64,000 nt of DNA, taken from positions 21,739 through 85,738 of the forward strand of contig CAIKMS010000031.1 in the NCBI GenBank assembly GCA_903828595.1, read 5' to 3'. This DNA comes from an uncultured Pseudomonadota bacterium (GTDB taxonomy: Bacteria > Pseudomonadota > Gammaproteobacteria > Steroidobacterales > Steroidobacteraceae). Made by a program: the position numbers and the translations under genes. The notes under the pieces are model-generated. The model was given only the letters and a program-made list of their open reading frames with translations, was not told the DNA's origin and made no database searches. The stretch's first letter is position 1. The number at the start of each line of letters is the position of its first letter. Below are positions 55,014 to 63,063 of this stretch, piece by piece.

Positions 55014-56252
55014 CTAGCGCTGCCGCGGACGCAAAAGAACGGGCATCTGCGCGCCTAAACCTAAAGCTTCTCGCATGAAATGCCCTTTGGCTAAGGTACT
55101 GCGTTCAACCAACGCCAATCCCCATCGACGGGCCCAGCTGACAGTCGGCTGTTCTGTACCGAACAACCGATAAATACCGTGTAAAGCCGCCGAGACGATC
55201 AAGTTATCTGCACGCCGGGCGCGTGAGTAGCGAGATAGTGTAGCCAGATCCCCGATATTTTCGCCGCGCTGTCTGGCAGCCAGTATCGTTTCGACCAAAA
55301 CAGCGGCATCCAGAAAGCCCAGATTGACACCCTGACCTGCCAGCGGGTGAACGGTGTGAGCCGCATCGCCGACCAACGCCACCCGCGCCACGCTATAGGT
55401 AGTAGCGTGATTGCGACTCAGCGCAAAACTGGCGCGGGCGCCTAACAGCTGCAGAGCACCCAGTACGCCGTCTGAGGCCTGTGTCACCGCCGCCGAAAAC
55501 GCCTCGTCGCTCAGGGCAATCAACGCGTCAGCCTCCTGGGAGCTGGTAGACCAGACCAGCGACACGCTGCCATCGGCCAGTGGCAACAGCGCTAACGGAC
55601 CGGAGGGCAAAAATCGCTGCCGAGCCTCGCTGTAATGCGGTTGCTCGCAGGCTAACCGCGCGACAACAGCCGATGAAGGATAAGGATAGTTCTCTACCGC
55701 GATCCCAGCCCATTCACGCAGTTCTGACTGCGCACCGTCCGCGGCCACCACTAAAGCCACCTGCAACTCACGTTCGCCAACCGTCACGGTGGCCTGATCA
55801 GGTTCTACTTGTAAGGCCCGCAATGGCGCGCGCAGTAGCGTTACGCCGTGATTTAAAGCCACGGAAAGCAAGACAGCGTTGACGCTGCGGTTTTCAGCGA
55901 TGTGGCCTAAATTAGGCTCACCGATGGTGGCTGCATCAAACGAAAGAGCGCGCGTGCCGTTCGGCGAATCCTTAGCATCCCACACTCGCATGCGGGTATA
56001 AGGTGCCGGTCGTCGAGCGCGCAGAAAACCCCAGGCACCGACGTTGACCAGCAACTGTTCACTGCTGCGTGATAAAGCACAAACCCGTAACTCGGCCGGC
56101 TCCTCGGGCAACGGTAAAGTAGCCGGCGCGCTTTCTACCAAGGCTACCCTTAAGTTGCGTGCACGCGGATCAGTCGCCAGCAGCGCGGCTACCGCGGCAC
56201 CCACCATGCCACCACCGCCGATCAACACATCAAAGTCACGCGGTGAACTCAT
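55014..56252 (-). CDS. Ubiquinone-biosynthesis FAD hydroxylase (UbiI/UbiF group)
   Basis: A 412-residue flavin monooxygenase of the UbiH/COQ6 family, with FAD motif VLIGGGGMVGAAVAALLA and a second GDAAHTVHPLAGQGVNLGFLD. It hydroxylates the ubiquinone ring at one position. Gene order next to ubiH and pepP matches ubiI (visC) of E. coli. Which ring carbon it acts on cannot be told by eye. It overlaps ubiH by 4 nt. Confidence 0.88.
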   Translation of the reverse strand: MSSPRDFDVLIGGGGMVGAAVAALLATDPRARNLRVALVESAPATLPLPEEPAELRVCALSRSSEQLLVNVGAWGFLRARRPAPYTRMRVWDAKDSPNGTRALSFDAATIGEPNLGHIAENRSVNAVLLSVALNHGVTLLRAPLRALQVEPDQATVTVGERELQVALVVAADGAQSELREWAGIAVENYPYPSSAVVARLACEQPHYSEARQRFLPSGPLALLPLADGSVSLVWSTSSQEADALIALSDEAFSAAVTQASDGVLGALQLLGARASFALSRNHATTYSVARVALVGDAAHTVHPLAGQGVNLGFLDAAVLVETILAARQRGENIGDLATLSRYSRARRADNLIVSAALHGIYRLFGTEQPTVSWARRWGLALVERSTLAKGHFMREALGLGAQMPVLLRPRQR

Positions 56253-57511
56253 GATTTAGGTTGCCCGCGAAGATCAAGGCCACGCGCCAGTCGCGGCTGC
56301 ACCGTCGAAAATCCCCGTGACAGACCGGCCAAGGCTGATTTAGCGCTTAGCGACACATCAAAGGCCAACAGACCCAAAGTCCGTCCGAAGCGAACCGGAG
56401 CCAATGCGCTTTTAAACAATCGGACCAGACCGTCGGTGAAAGAAATCAACGCACGACGATCAGCCTGTCGCCACTGTGCGTAGTGATTTAATACCGACTC
56501 AACGCCGAGGTCTGAGTGCTGATCAGACAGCGCGTCACTTAAGACCTCCGCGAGCGTGGCGGCGTCACGCAGCCCTAGGTTAAAGCCTTGACCGGCGATG
56601 GGGTGCAGCCCCTGAGCTGCGCTGCCGATTAAGGCCAGTCGCGGTCCCGTGCTTTGCTTCGCAGCGGTCAGCGCCAGCGCGTAGGCATCACGACGACCTA
56701 AGCCCGTAAATTCCCCTAGGCGCCAGCCGAAACGATCCTGAACGAGCGCCAGAAACTCTTTTTCCGGAAGATTCATCACCTGCTTTGCTACCGCCGGCGT
56801 TACGGTGAGGATCACCACACAACGCCCGTCGGCCTGGGGCAACACGGCCAAGGGCCCTTCCGCCGTAAACCGTTCGTAAGCTACGTGGGCATGAAACACC
56901 CCAGGGCTTACGCTCGTCACGATCGCGGTCTGTTCATAATCGTGCCGATTCAGGGCAACACCGGCCTGACTGCGTATCAGTGAGTTAGCACCATCCGCAG
57001 CGACAACCAGTTTGGCCTGTACCACTCGGTCGCAGCCCTCATGGGACATGGTCAGACGAGCGCAGTCGGGCTGCGTTTGTAGTGATGAAACCTGCGCCGG
57101 GCTGATCAAATGCACACGGGGGCTTAGGCGCAGTCGGCGCCAAAGCTCGCGGCCAATGGCCCGGTTAGCTACTACATAGCCCATCGCTGGCAAGGCCAAT
57201 TCTTCCGCGCTGATACTGGCTCGACCAAATCTCCCGCTCTCAGAGACATGGATAGAGCGAATAAGAGTGGCCTGTGCCGCTAGATCATCCCATAGTCCAA
57301 GTGCAGTGAGGATTTGCCGACTGCCGTTGGATAACGCGGTCGTGCGCGCATCGAACGATGGCTGCTCATCAGACTCCACCGGGTAGGATTCAATAATCGC
57401 AATCGTCAAATCCGTACTGCTAAGCATATAGGCCAGACTCGCGCCGACCATGCCGCCTCCAACGATAGCCACATCATAGGTGTCAGGCACGTTGTCAGGC
57501 GGGTTAATCAA
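56249..57511 (-). CDS. ubiH: 2-octaprenyl-6-methoxyphenyl hydroxylase-like
   Basis: FAD-dependent ring hydroxylase of ubiquinone synthesis, 420 residues. FAD motif AIVGGGMVGASLAYML and the conserved LIGSAAQGLHPIAGQGFNLGLRD. In this motif the GD(A/S)AH of the family reads GSAAQG, a common UbiH variation. It overlaps pepP by 4 nt and the next gene by 4 nt. Confidence 0.9.
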   Translation of the reverse strand: MINPPDNVPDTYDVAIVGGGMVGASLAYMLSSTDLTIAIIESYPVESDEQPSFDARTTALSNGSRQILTALGLWDDLAAQATLIRSIHVSESGRFGRASISAEELALPAMGYVVANRAIGRELWRRLRLSPRVHLISPAQVSSLQTQPDCARLTMSHEGCDRVVQAKLVVAADGANSLIRSQAGVALNRHDYEQTAIVTSVSPGVFHAHVAYERFTAEGPLAVLPQADGRCVVILTVTPAVAKQVMNLPEKEFLALVQDRFGWRLGEFTGLGRRDAYALALTAAKQSTGPRLALIGSAAQGLHPIAGQGFNLGLRDAATLAEVLSDALSDQHSDLGVESVLNHYAQWRQADRRALISFTDGLVRLFKSALAPVRFGRTLGLLAFDVSLSAKSALAGLSRGFSTVQPRLARGLDLRGQPKS

Positions 57512-58911
57512 TTCGTTGGCCTTGTGCTCATGAATTTTTCGATGTCGTCTGGGGTTTTGACCAGTGCTTGGGTCAGCACTTTGGGCTCACCCCGCGTGAC
57601 CACGACGTCGTCCTCAATACGAATGCCCATGCCACGAAACTCTTTAGGCGCCTGTCGATCAGTGGCCGGGACATAAATCCCCGGCTCTACGGTCAGTGCC
57701 ATACCAGGCTCAAGAGCTCGCCAGACATCACCAACCCGGTAATCCCCCACATCATGCACATCCATCCCCAGCCAATGGCCGGTGCGATGCATGAAGTAGC
57801 GTCGATAAGCGCCGTCTTTAATCAGCTTAGGTACTTTCCCCGAAAGCAATCCCAGACGCACCAACCCGGTAGTGATCACCCGCACGGCAGCTTCGTGGGG
57901 ATCATTCCAGTGGTTACCGACTCGAACCTGCTCTATCGCGGCATACTGAGCCTCCAGTACCACCTCGTAGAGCGCCCGCTGCGGGGGGCTGTAGCGGCCG
58001 TTCACCGGAAACGTCCGGGTAATATCCGACGCGTAGTACTCGTACTCACAACCCGCGTCGATCAAAATCAGGTCGCCGTCTTTAAGCACTGCAGAATTGG
58101 CACGGTAATGCAGCACACAGGTGTTCTCACCGCCGCCGACTATAGGCGCGTAGGACGCCTGAGCACGATGACTGTGAAACTCATGCAAAATATCCGCAGC
58201 CACTTCGTATTCCATCACGCCGGGTGCCACGCGGTGCAACGCCCGCTGATGGGCAGCAACAGCAATATCAGCCGCTCGACGCATCCAGGCGATCTCAACA
58301 CTACTCTTGGTCAGGCGCATGTCATGCAAGACGTGATCCAAAGCCACGAATTCCTGCGGTGAATGCAGCCCTTTACGGGCTTGGGCTCGTAATCCATTAA
58401 CCCAACTGATGACCTGACTGTCGAAATCTGCGCTCAAGCCCATCGTGTAAAACACCCGCGAACGCGGCTCCAGCAATCCGGGCAGAATTTCATCTATATC
58501 GCCGATCGGAAACGCATCGTCAGCGCCATAGCGCTCCACAGCACCCTCTGGGCCGGCCCGAGTGCCATCCCACATTTCCCGGGTGGGGTCACGATCGCGA
58601 CAGAACAAAACGTATTCGCCTGATGCTCGCCCAGGGATCAAAACAGCAACCGCTTCCGGCTCTTCAAAGCCAGTTAAAAAATAGAAATCGCTGTCCTGAC
58701 GGTAGTCGTATTCGACGTCATTGTTGCGATAGCACACATCGGCCGCCGGAACGATCGCGATAGCATCCCGCCCCATCATGCGCATGAGCTCGCGCCGCCG
58801 CCGGGCGCACTCCTGGCGCAGCGCCGCTACCGAGGCCACTTCGGATTGGTTAGCGTTAAGGGCCGTCACCGCACGACGCGAAGCGGGCGATTGACCGATC
58901 TTTTTTTTCAA
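57508..58911 (-). CDS. pepP: Xaa-Pro aminopeptidase
   Basis: Mn-dependent aminopeptidase P that removes N-terminal residues preceding proline. The frame is open to 58962. I give the TTG at 58911 (467 residues). A GTG at 58839 aligns better with the start of E. coli PepP, and an ATT at 58920 has GGGAGG at ideal spacing. The pita-bread domain shows LILIDAGCEYEYYASDITRTF (metal Asp), FMHRTGHWLGMDVHDVG (metal His) and MALTVEPGIYV with IRIEDDVVVT (metal Glu). Confidence 0.93.
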   Translation of the reverse strand: MKKKIGQSPASRRAVTALNANQSEVASVAALRQECARRRRELMRMMGRDAIAIVPAADVCYRNNDVEYDYRQDSDFYFLTGFEEPEAVAVLIPGRASGEYVLFCRDRDPTREMWDGTRAGPEGAVERYGADDAFPIGDIDEILPGLLEPRSRVFYTMGLSADFDSQVISWVNGLRAQARKGLHSPQEFVALDHVLHDMRLTKSSVEIAWMRRAADIAVAAHQRALHRVAPGVMEYEVAADILHEFHSHRAQASYAPIVGGGENTCVLHYRANSAVLKDGDLILIDAGCEYEYYASDITRTFPVNGRYSPPQRALYEVVLEAQYAAIEQVRVGNHWNDPHEAAVRVITTGLVRLGLLSGKVPKLIKDGAYRRYFMHRTGHWLGMDVHDVGDYRVGDVWRALEPGMALTVEPGIYVPATDRQAPKEFRGMGIRIEDDVVVTRGEPKVLTQALVKTPDDIEKFMSTRPTN

Positions 58912-58915
58912 GGCG

Positions 58916-59473
58916 CTAATGCAAACCTCCCGATGCAGGGACGCTACGTCCACGTGCCGCACTCAATTCCTCAAAAACAACCAGAGCACCCGCCCGTATA
59001 AACTCAACCAGCTCGGTGTAAGCCGTTTCGTTAGCTTCGTCAGCAGTGCTATCCGGCAACTCAGCGCGACTGATCTCACTGAAATCCTTGATGATCTCGC
59101 CCACATCACCCACCAACTGGTGAGGTGAAGCCAGCCTGCCTACGCCCAAGCCGTATAAAAAGCCACCGCACCAGTCCGCGAGAGCCGCCACGCGCGTAGC
59201 CAAGGGCTGCTCATCGTCGGGTAGCAAGGGCGCAAACTCAAACATGTGGCCGTTGAGTTCCTCAACGGTGCGTCGATGAACCTGCGTCAAAAGGTTACGC
59301 AGGTGTGTGGACGCCGAGCCATCGGGCAGTACCTCTGAAATCCAGTCCTGCGCCCGGTATCCTCCAGCGGCACATAAAGCGCCGCAAAGTGCGCCATGCG
59401 CCTCGGCAACCGCAAGACTCACGCCCGGCGCGTGCAGCGCCTGCTCTAATTCTGAATAAGTTGTGCTCGACAT
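58916..59473 (-). CDS. ygfB: UPF0149/YgfB family protein
   Basis: A 185-residue, mostly helical cytoplasmic protein. GALCAAGGYRAQDWI, WCGGFLYGLGV and DFSEISRAEL fit the UPF0149 family. The role is unclear, with a reported link to regulation in Pseudomonas. It is the first gene of ygfB-pepP-ubiH-ubiI and divergent from the zapA unit. Confidence 0.93.
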   Translation of the reverse strand: MSSTTYSELEQALHAPGVSLAVAEAHGALCGALCAAGGYRAQDWISEVLPDGSASTHLRNLLTQVHRRTVEELNGHMFEFAPLLPDDEQPLATRVAALADWCGGFLYGLGVGRLASPHQLVGDVGEIIKDFSEISRAELPDSTADEANETAYTELVEFIRAGALVVFEELSAARGRSVPASGGLH

Positions 59474-59516
59474 ACGCTAATTCTACCTCTGGCAGGCCCA
59501 AATGGTGTCGCATTCG

Positions 59517-59546
59517 TTGACCAGTACGGGGCCTACAGCCTATATT
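59517..59546 (+). promoter_or_regulatory. Sigma-70-like promoter for the coiled-coil/zapA genes
   Basis: TTGACC (-35, 59517-59522), 18-nt spacer, TATATT (-10, 59541-59546). The expected first transcribed base is about 59553, which is the A of the ATG of the next gene. The transcript would be leaderless. Confidence 0.6.
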
Positions 59547-59552
59547 GCCGAC

Positions 59553-59786
59553 ATGAGTGAAGCGCCCGCCAAATCGCAGTTTGAAGTCGAAGTCCGCCGC
59601 CTTGAAAAGCGACTGGACGAACTGGTCACGACGATGAAGCACCTGAAGGACGAAAATCGCGCCTTGCGCAGCCGTCAGGATTCGCTAACTGCCGAACGCT
59701 CACAACTGCTGCAGAAAAATGAGCAGGTACGAACCCGGGTGGAAGCCATGATTGGCCGACTTAAGGCGATGGAGCACGGAACTTGA
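59553..59786 (+). CDS. Short coiled-coil protein upstream of ZapA (TIGR02449 type)
   Basis: A 77-residue protein from the ATG at 59553. Almost the whole length is a charged heptad coiled-coil (EVEVRRLEKRLDELVTTMKH, then KDENRALRSRQDSLTAERSQ). It belongs to the ZapB-like small proteins found just before zapA. It probably takes part in division-ring assembly. The stop overlaps the zapA start as TTGA. Confidence 0.85.
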   Translation: MSEAPAKSQFEVEVRRLEKRLDELVTTMKHLKDENRALRSRQDSLTAERSQLLQKNEQVRTRVEAMIGRLKAMEHGT

Positions 59787-60100
59787 CCGAAGCGGCTGTT
59801 TCGCGCGTCAGCGTTCGGATTCTGGAAAAGGAATACCAGTTCGCGTGCGCCGTCGAAGAGCGCGCCGCCCTGCTCGACGCGGCTGAATACTTAAATTCGG
59901 AAATGCGAAAGATTCGCGATACCGGCCGGGTCGTAGGACTGGACCGAATCGCGGTTATGGCCGCCTTAAATATGGCCAACGAGTTACTCAAAGTCCGTAA
60001 GACGGACACCACGGTGGATAGCGAGCTGACCAATCGTGTGCGCAATCTGCGTGAGCGTGTGGAATCCGCCTTGGAGCGCAGCCAGCAACTCGAGCTGTAA
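59783..60100 (+). CDS. zapA: Cell division protein ZapA
   Basis: FtsZ-binding protein that bundles protofilaments at midcell. It has 105 residues from a TTG at 59783, overlapping the previous stop. SVRILEKEYQFACAVEERAALLDA and IAVMAALNMANELL are typical. The C-terminal half is a coiled coil. 6S RNA follows, as in E. coli. Confidence 0.95.
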   Translation: MTEAAVSRVSVRILEKEYQFACAVEERAALLDAAEYLNSEMRKIRDTGRVVGLDRIAVMAALNMANELLKVRKTDTTVDSELTNRVRNLRERVESALERSQQLEL

Positions 60101-60190
60101 CTGTGCAACACCGCACACTTACACGTATAAATACCTGCCCTATCGGCCTTCGCCGCATACCACCCGGGCGGGTAATGCAGTATTCTTGAG

Positions 60191-60386
60191 TTGGCGCCGC
60201 CTGCGGTGTTCGACATGGGTCGTAGGTACCTCTCGACCTTAATGCTGACATCCTGGGGCATCACGTTTTTGGCAGTATTGTGCAAGTCCGCCCTCGAGCG
60301 GAAAGCCTTAAGTGCCAAGGCGCGCTCCACCTATTGCTCTGGCTCGAGAGCAAAGACTTGTGACGGCACAGGCGGGTGGCGCCACC
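60191..60386 (+). ncRNA. ssrS: 6S RNA
   Basis: A regulatory RNA that binds sigma-70 RNA polymerase and mimics an open promoter. It sits between zapA and fau, the conserved location. The 5' end GGCGCCGCCTG (60193-60203) pairs with the 3' end CAGGCGGGTGGCGCC (60369-60383), with a small bulge, closing the long hairpin. The conserved GCCTGCGGTGTT near the 5' end and GGAAAGCCTTAAG in the 3' half (60300-60312) match gammaproteobacterial 6S. A TATTCT -10 at 60181-60186 is well placed. The ends are approximate. Confidence 0.88.
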
Positions 60387-60450
60387 TCTTTTTCTGGCGA
60401 AGCGTCACGCTATCGCTAAGCCGCTGCATCGAACTGCATCGGACCGCCCG

Positions 60451-61107
60451 ATGAACGCGGACATGCCCGCCCCCTCCGACAAATTTCGTGAGCCGACCGA
60501 CCGACGCGAGTTGCGTCGTGACTTCCGAAAGCGGCGCCGCGCCATCACCCCGTCCGAGCGACTCATAGCCGCACGAAAAATCGCCCGCCTGCTGGCAAAG
60601 GCCCATCTACTGCTGCCAGGTAAACGCATAGCCGTTTATCTGGCTCACGACGGCGAGCTCGATCCCAAGGACATCATCCAACAAGCTCATCGACGTCAAG
60701 CGCTGGTGTATTTACCGGTGATCACCTCAGCGCAGAACAAGCGTATGCGCTTTGCACCGATCAATAGTCCGCCGCGCGCCTGGCGCGCGAACCGTTATGG
60801 CATTCATGAGCCCGGTGCTATACCGCGACTGCACCGCAGTGCGGCACAACTTGATGTCGTACTACTTCCACTCGTTGCCTTCGATAGTCAGGGCCATCGC
60901 TTAGGTATGGGTGGCGGCTACTACGACCGCGCTTTAGCTTTGCGCGGACGGCGCAATCACTGGCATAAACCGCTATTGATTGGTCTTGCCTACGACTGCC
61001 AAGAAGCTTCATCGCTACACAATGCCCGTTGGGACATTCCCTTGGACATGGTCGCAACGCCCACCCGACTCATTCCTACATCCTTCAGCCTGCGAGAAAA
61101 GCCGTGA
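60451..61107 (+). CDS. fau: 5-formyltetrahydrofolate cyclo-ligase
   Basis: Converts 5-formyl-THF to methenyl-THF. It has 218 residues from the ATG at 60451. An open frame upstream to 60376 overlaps the end of 6S RNA and is not used. RRRAITPSERLIAARKIARLL, the ATP-site GMGGGYYDRAL and PLIGLAYDCQE are typical. The stop overlaps the next gene by 4 nt (GTGA). Confidence 0.95.
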   Translation: MNADMPAPSDKFREPTDRRELRRDFRKRRRAITPSERLIAARKIARLLAKAHLLLPGKRIAVYLAHDGELDPKDIIQQAHRRQALVYLPVITSAQNKRMRFAPINSPPRAWRANRYGIHEPGAIPRLHRSAAQLDVVLLPLVAFDSQGHRLGMGGGYYDRALALRGRRNHWHKPLLIGLAYDCQEASSLHNARWDIPLDMVATPTRLIPTSFSLREKP

Positions 61108-61565
61108 ATTACTGGTTAATGAAGAGCGAACCTGACGTCTTTAGCATTGATGACCTAGCCCGAGCACCTCGCAAGACCACGGCCTGGGATGGGGTACGTA
61201 ACTATCAAGCTCGTAATTTCATGCGTGACGGGATGAAGAAGGGTGATCAAATCTTTTTTTATCATTCCAACTGCGATGTGCCCGGCATCTACGGCATTGC
61301 CAAGGTGTCGAGCGCTGCCTACCCGGATGAAACGGCCTTCGACCCGACGAATGATCACTATGACCCTAAGAGTAAACGCGAAGCACCTCAGTGGTACCTG
61401 ATCGACGTAAAGTACGTGCGCAAATTTGCGCATCCGGTCAGTTTAGAGGCACTTAAGCGTCACTCAGAGCAACTTCCAGAGATGCTCATTCTAAGACGTG
61501 GCAACCGTCTATCCGTCACGCCGATAGCTAAAGATGAATGGGACTTTGTTATATCTCTTAGTTAA
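61104..61565 (+). CDS. EVE-domain protein
   Basis: A 153-residue PUA-like protein starting at GTG 61104, overlapping the fau stop. NYWLMKSEPDVFSIDDL, TAWDGVRNYQARNFMRDGMK and GDQIFFYHSNCDVPGIYG are hallmarks of the EVE domain, which recognises modified nucleobases or RNA. The function is unknown. Its place after fau is common in proteobacteria. Confidence 0.93.
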   Translation: MNYWLMKSEPDVFSIDDLARAPRKTTAWDGVRNYQARNFMRDGMKKGDQIFFYHSNCDVPGIYGIAKVSSAAYPDETAFDPTNDHYDPKSKREAPQWYLIDVKYVRKFAHPVSLEALKRHSEQLPEMLILRRGNRLSVTPIAKDEWDFVISLS

Positions 61566-61718
61566 TACGAAGTCCTATAAAAAAAGATATTTTCTCGCAC
61601 ACATCACATCAGTCATGAGTAATGTATATCTCTAGTAAGAAGATCGCTTAGTGCATTGAGATGGCGCTTGAAGCGGGCGATCAATGATTACGCTCTAGCA
61701 CACGATAAATTCTCTTGC

Positions 61719-61746
61719 TTGTAATTTGACTTTTTGTGTATATACT
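61719..61746 (+). promoter_or_regulatory. Promoter of the lysine-rich peptide gene
   Basis: TTGTAA (-35, 61719-61724), 16-nt spacer, TATACT (-10, 61741-61746) in an A/T-rich upstream block (61566-61746). The bases after the -10 (CCGCTTCGG) are GC-rich, as in growth-rate-controlled promoters. Start expected near 61753, leaving a ~28-nt leader. A second TTGACT at 61726-61731 is too close to the -10 to pair with it. Confidence 0.55.
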
Positions 61747-61780
61747 CCGCTTCGGACTAATCCTAACTTGGAGAACTACT

Positions 61781-61846
61781 ATGGCGACTAAGAAGAAAGC
61801 TGCTAAGAAGAAGGCAACGAAGAAGAAGGCTGCTAAGAAGAAGTAA
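61781..61846 (+). CDS. 21-residue lysine-rich H1-like peptide
   Basis: ATG at 61781 with GGAG 7 nt upstream, stop TAA at 61844-61846. The product is Met followed by two exact copies of ATKKKAAKKK, giving 12 Lys of 21 residues. This composition is that of histone-H1-like or AlgP-like bacterial proteins, which bind nucleic acid, but here only two units remain. Codon choice alternates AAG/AAA and GCT/GCA, so the repeat is kept at protein level and not as identical DNA. It has its own promoter, a structured 3' UTR and a terminator, so it is a stand-alone gene and not a fragment of a neighbour. It follows the EVE gene by 215 nt and precedes rpiA. The function is unknown. Confidence 0.82.
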   Translation: MATKKKAAKKKATKKKAAKKK

Positions 61847-61862
61847 GCCTTAGAAGTAGTAA

Positions 61863-61905
61863 GAGTAGCGATGGGTAAAATCGCAAGATAGAACGATCGC
61901 TACTC
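61863..61905 (+). repeat. Inverted repeat in the 3' UTR of the lysine-rich peptide gene
   Basis: GAGTAGCGAT (61863-61872) and ATCGCTACTC (61896-61905) form a perfect 10-bp stem around a 23-nt loop, just after the stop and before the terminator hairpin. It could be a 3' UTR stabilising element or a structured sRNA part. Confidence 0.6.
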
Positions 61906-61921
61906 CTCTGCTGCTTCAAAG

Positions 61922-61954
61922 ACTGTGCCCGCGAAAGCGGGCACAGTTGTTTCT
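61922..61954 (+). terminator. Intrinsic terminator of the lysine-rich peptide gene
   Basis: ACTGTGCCCGC (61922-61932), loop GAAA, GCGGGCACAGT (61937-61947): a perfect 11-bp stem with tetraloop, followed by TGTTTCT. The stem is very stable. It separates the peptide gene from rpiA. Confidence 0.9.
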
Positions 61955-62009
61955 GGGGTACGTAAAAAGGCTTAAATTAAAGGCTCTAATGGGCCGACGG
62001 GGAATGCCG

Positions 62010-62669
62010 ATGACCAGTGACGATCAAAAGCGACTAGCCGCCGAGGCTGCTCTGGCCTTCTTGCCTGAAGGCGGAGTTATCGGGGTAGGCACCGGGTCCA
62101 CCGTCAACCACTTCATACGCGCGCTAGCGACCCGAAGGGATGCCATCACAGGGGCCGTCTCAAGCTCTGAGCAAAGCACGAAGCTCTTGCAGTCCGTTGG
62201 TATCGAGGTTCTCGACCTTAATGAGGTCGCCGAGCTGGCGATTTACGTCGATGGTGCTGATGAGGCAACCCAGACCCTGTCGCTGATTAAAGGCGGCGGT
62301 GCCGCCCTGACTCGCGAGAAAATAGTGGCTGCTGTCGCTCAGCGTTTTATCTGCATCGTCGATGAATCCAAATTAGTGCCGCAGTTAGGTGCCTTTCCGC
62401 TGCCGGTTGAAGTCATACCCATGGCCAGATCCTTCGTAGCCCGAGAACTCGTCAAGCTCGGTGGCCACCCGGTCTATCGTCAGGGCGTTATCACCGATAA
62501 CGGCAACGTGATTCTCGACGTACACGGCTTGTCGATCACCGATCCTGAGTCTTTAGAGACCACCATTACGATGCTCACCGGTGTGGTCACCTGCGGTTTA
62601 TTCGCGCGCCGCGGCGCTGACGTTCTTATTATCGGCACCCCACGTGGCGTTGAGCGACTCGATCGCTAA
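62010..62669 (+). CDS. rpiA: Ribose-5-phosphate isomerase A
   Basis: Interconverts ribose-5-phosphate and ribulose-5-phosphate. It has 219 residues from the ATG at 62010, which has GGGGA about 6 nt upstream. An ATG at 62004 is too close to that box. [43 protein letters not shown] and IVDESKLV show the RpiA signature, with catalytic Glu/Asp residues. Confidence 0.98.
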   Translation: MTSDDQKRLAAEAALAFLPEGGVIGVGTGSTVNHFIRALATRRDAITGAVSSSEQSTKLLQSVGIEVLDLNEVAELAIYVDGADEATQTLSLIKGGGAALTREKIVAAVAQRFICIVDESKLVPQLGAFPLPVEVIPMARSFVARELVKLGGHPVYRQGVITDNGNVILDVHGLSITDPESLETTITMLTGVVTCGLFARRGADVLIIGTPRGVERLDR

Positions 62670-63063
62670 AGCACGTGTTGAGCTTCAAAGTCACCTGCCC
62701 TCCCCGGTGCAGGGGCTGACGAGTCTTTTGCAACGCATCATGATGAGAGTGATCCAGGGCGATAGAGCGCGCCGGTTGATGCATACAAGCGCGCTTAGAT
62801 CGGCTCACTAACGCCAGGCTCGCCGCGTCGGGCTTAAAATTTGGGCTTAAAATTTTGACTAGAAAAATGGGTGCCCGATCAGCACACCCTTATGAGTGAA
62901 CGCAGCACCTAAAGGGCACGCACCACCGGCAGCAAACGCGTAGAGCATTGACCGTAAACAAGCGGCGGCAACCCGTCGGCTGTCTCAAGCCATTAACCCC
63001 CAATGCGGGCAGCTTTCGAATTTGGCCTTGAGATCTTTATGATCGTCGTGAGCCATCACGCGG
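62670..63063. other. Intergenic gap after rpiA
   Basis: A 394-nt stretch without a credible gene. It holds a tandem duplication of 13 nt (62830-62855) and a weak hairpin (GGGTG at 62869-62873 with CACCC at 62885-62889). No RNA gene or IS end is recognised. Confidence 0.6.
62830..62855. repeat. Tandem 13-bp direct repeat
   Basis: GGGCTTAAAATTT occurs twice back to back (62830-62842, 62843-62855) in the gap between rpiA and the last gene. It was possibly made by slippage. No function is evident. Confidence 0.7.

Noticed and set aside
57568..58362. Long plus-strand reading frame of 264 codons opposite pepP
   Set aside because: It lies fully antisense to pepP, which has clear catalytic motifs. 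The product is His/Arg rich without family features, so it is a shadow.
60376..60450. Longer fau reading frame starting inside 6S RNA
   Set aside because: It overlaps the conserved 3' strand of 6S RNA. The ATG at 60451 fits the family length.
62581..62811. 76-codon frame across the end of rpiA
   Set aside because: It overlaps rpiA in another frame, has no ribosome site and no family features.
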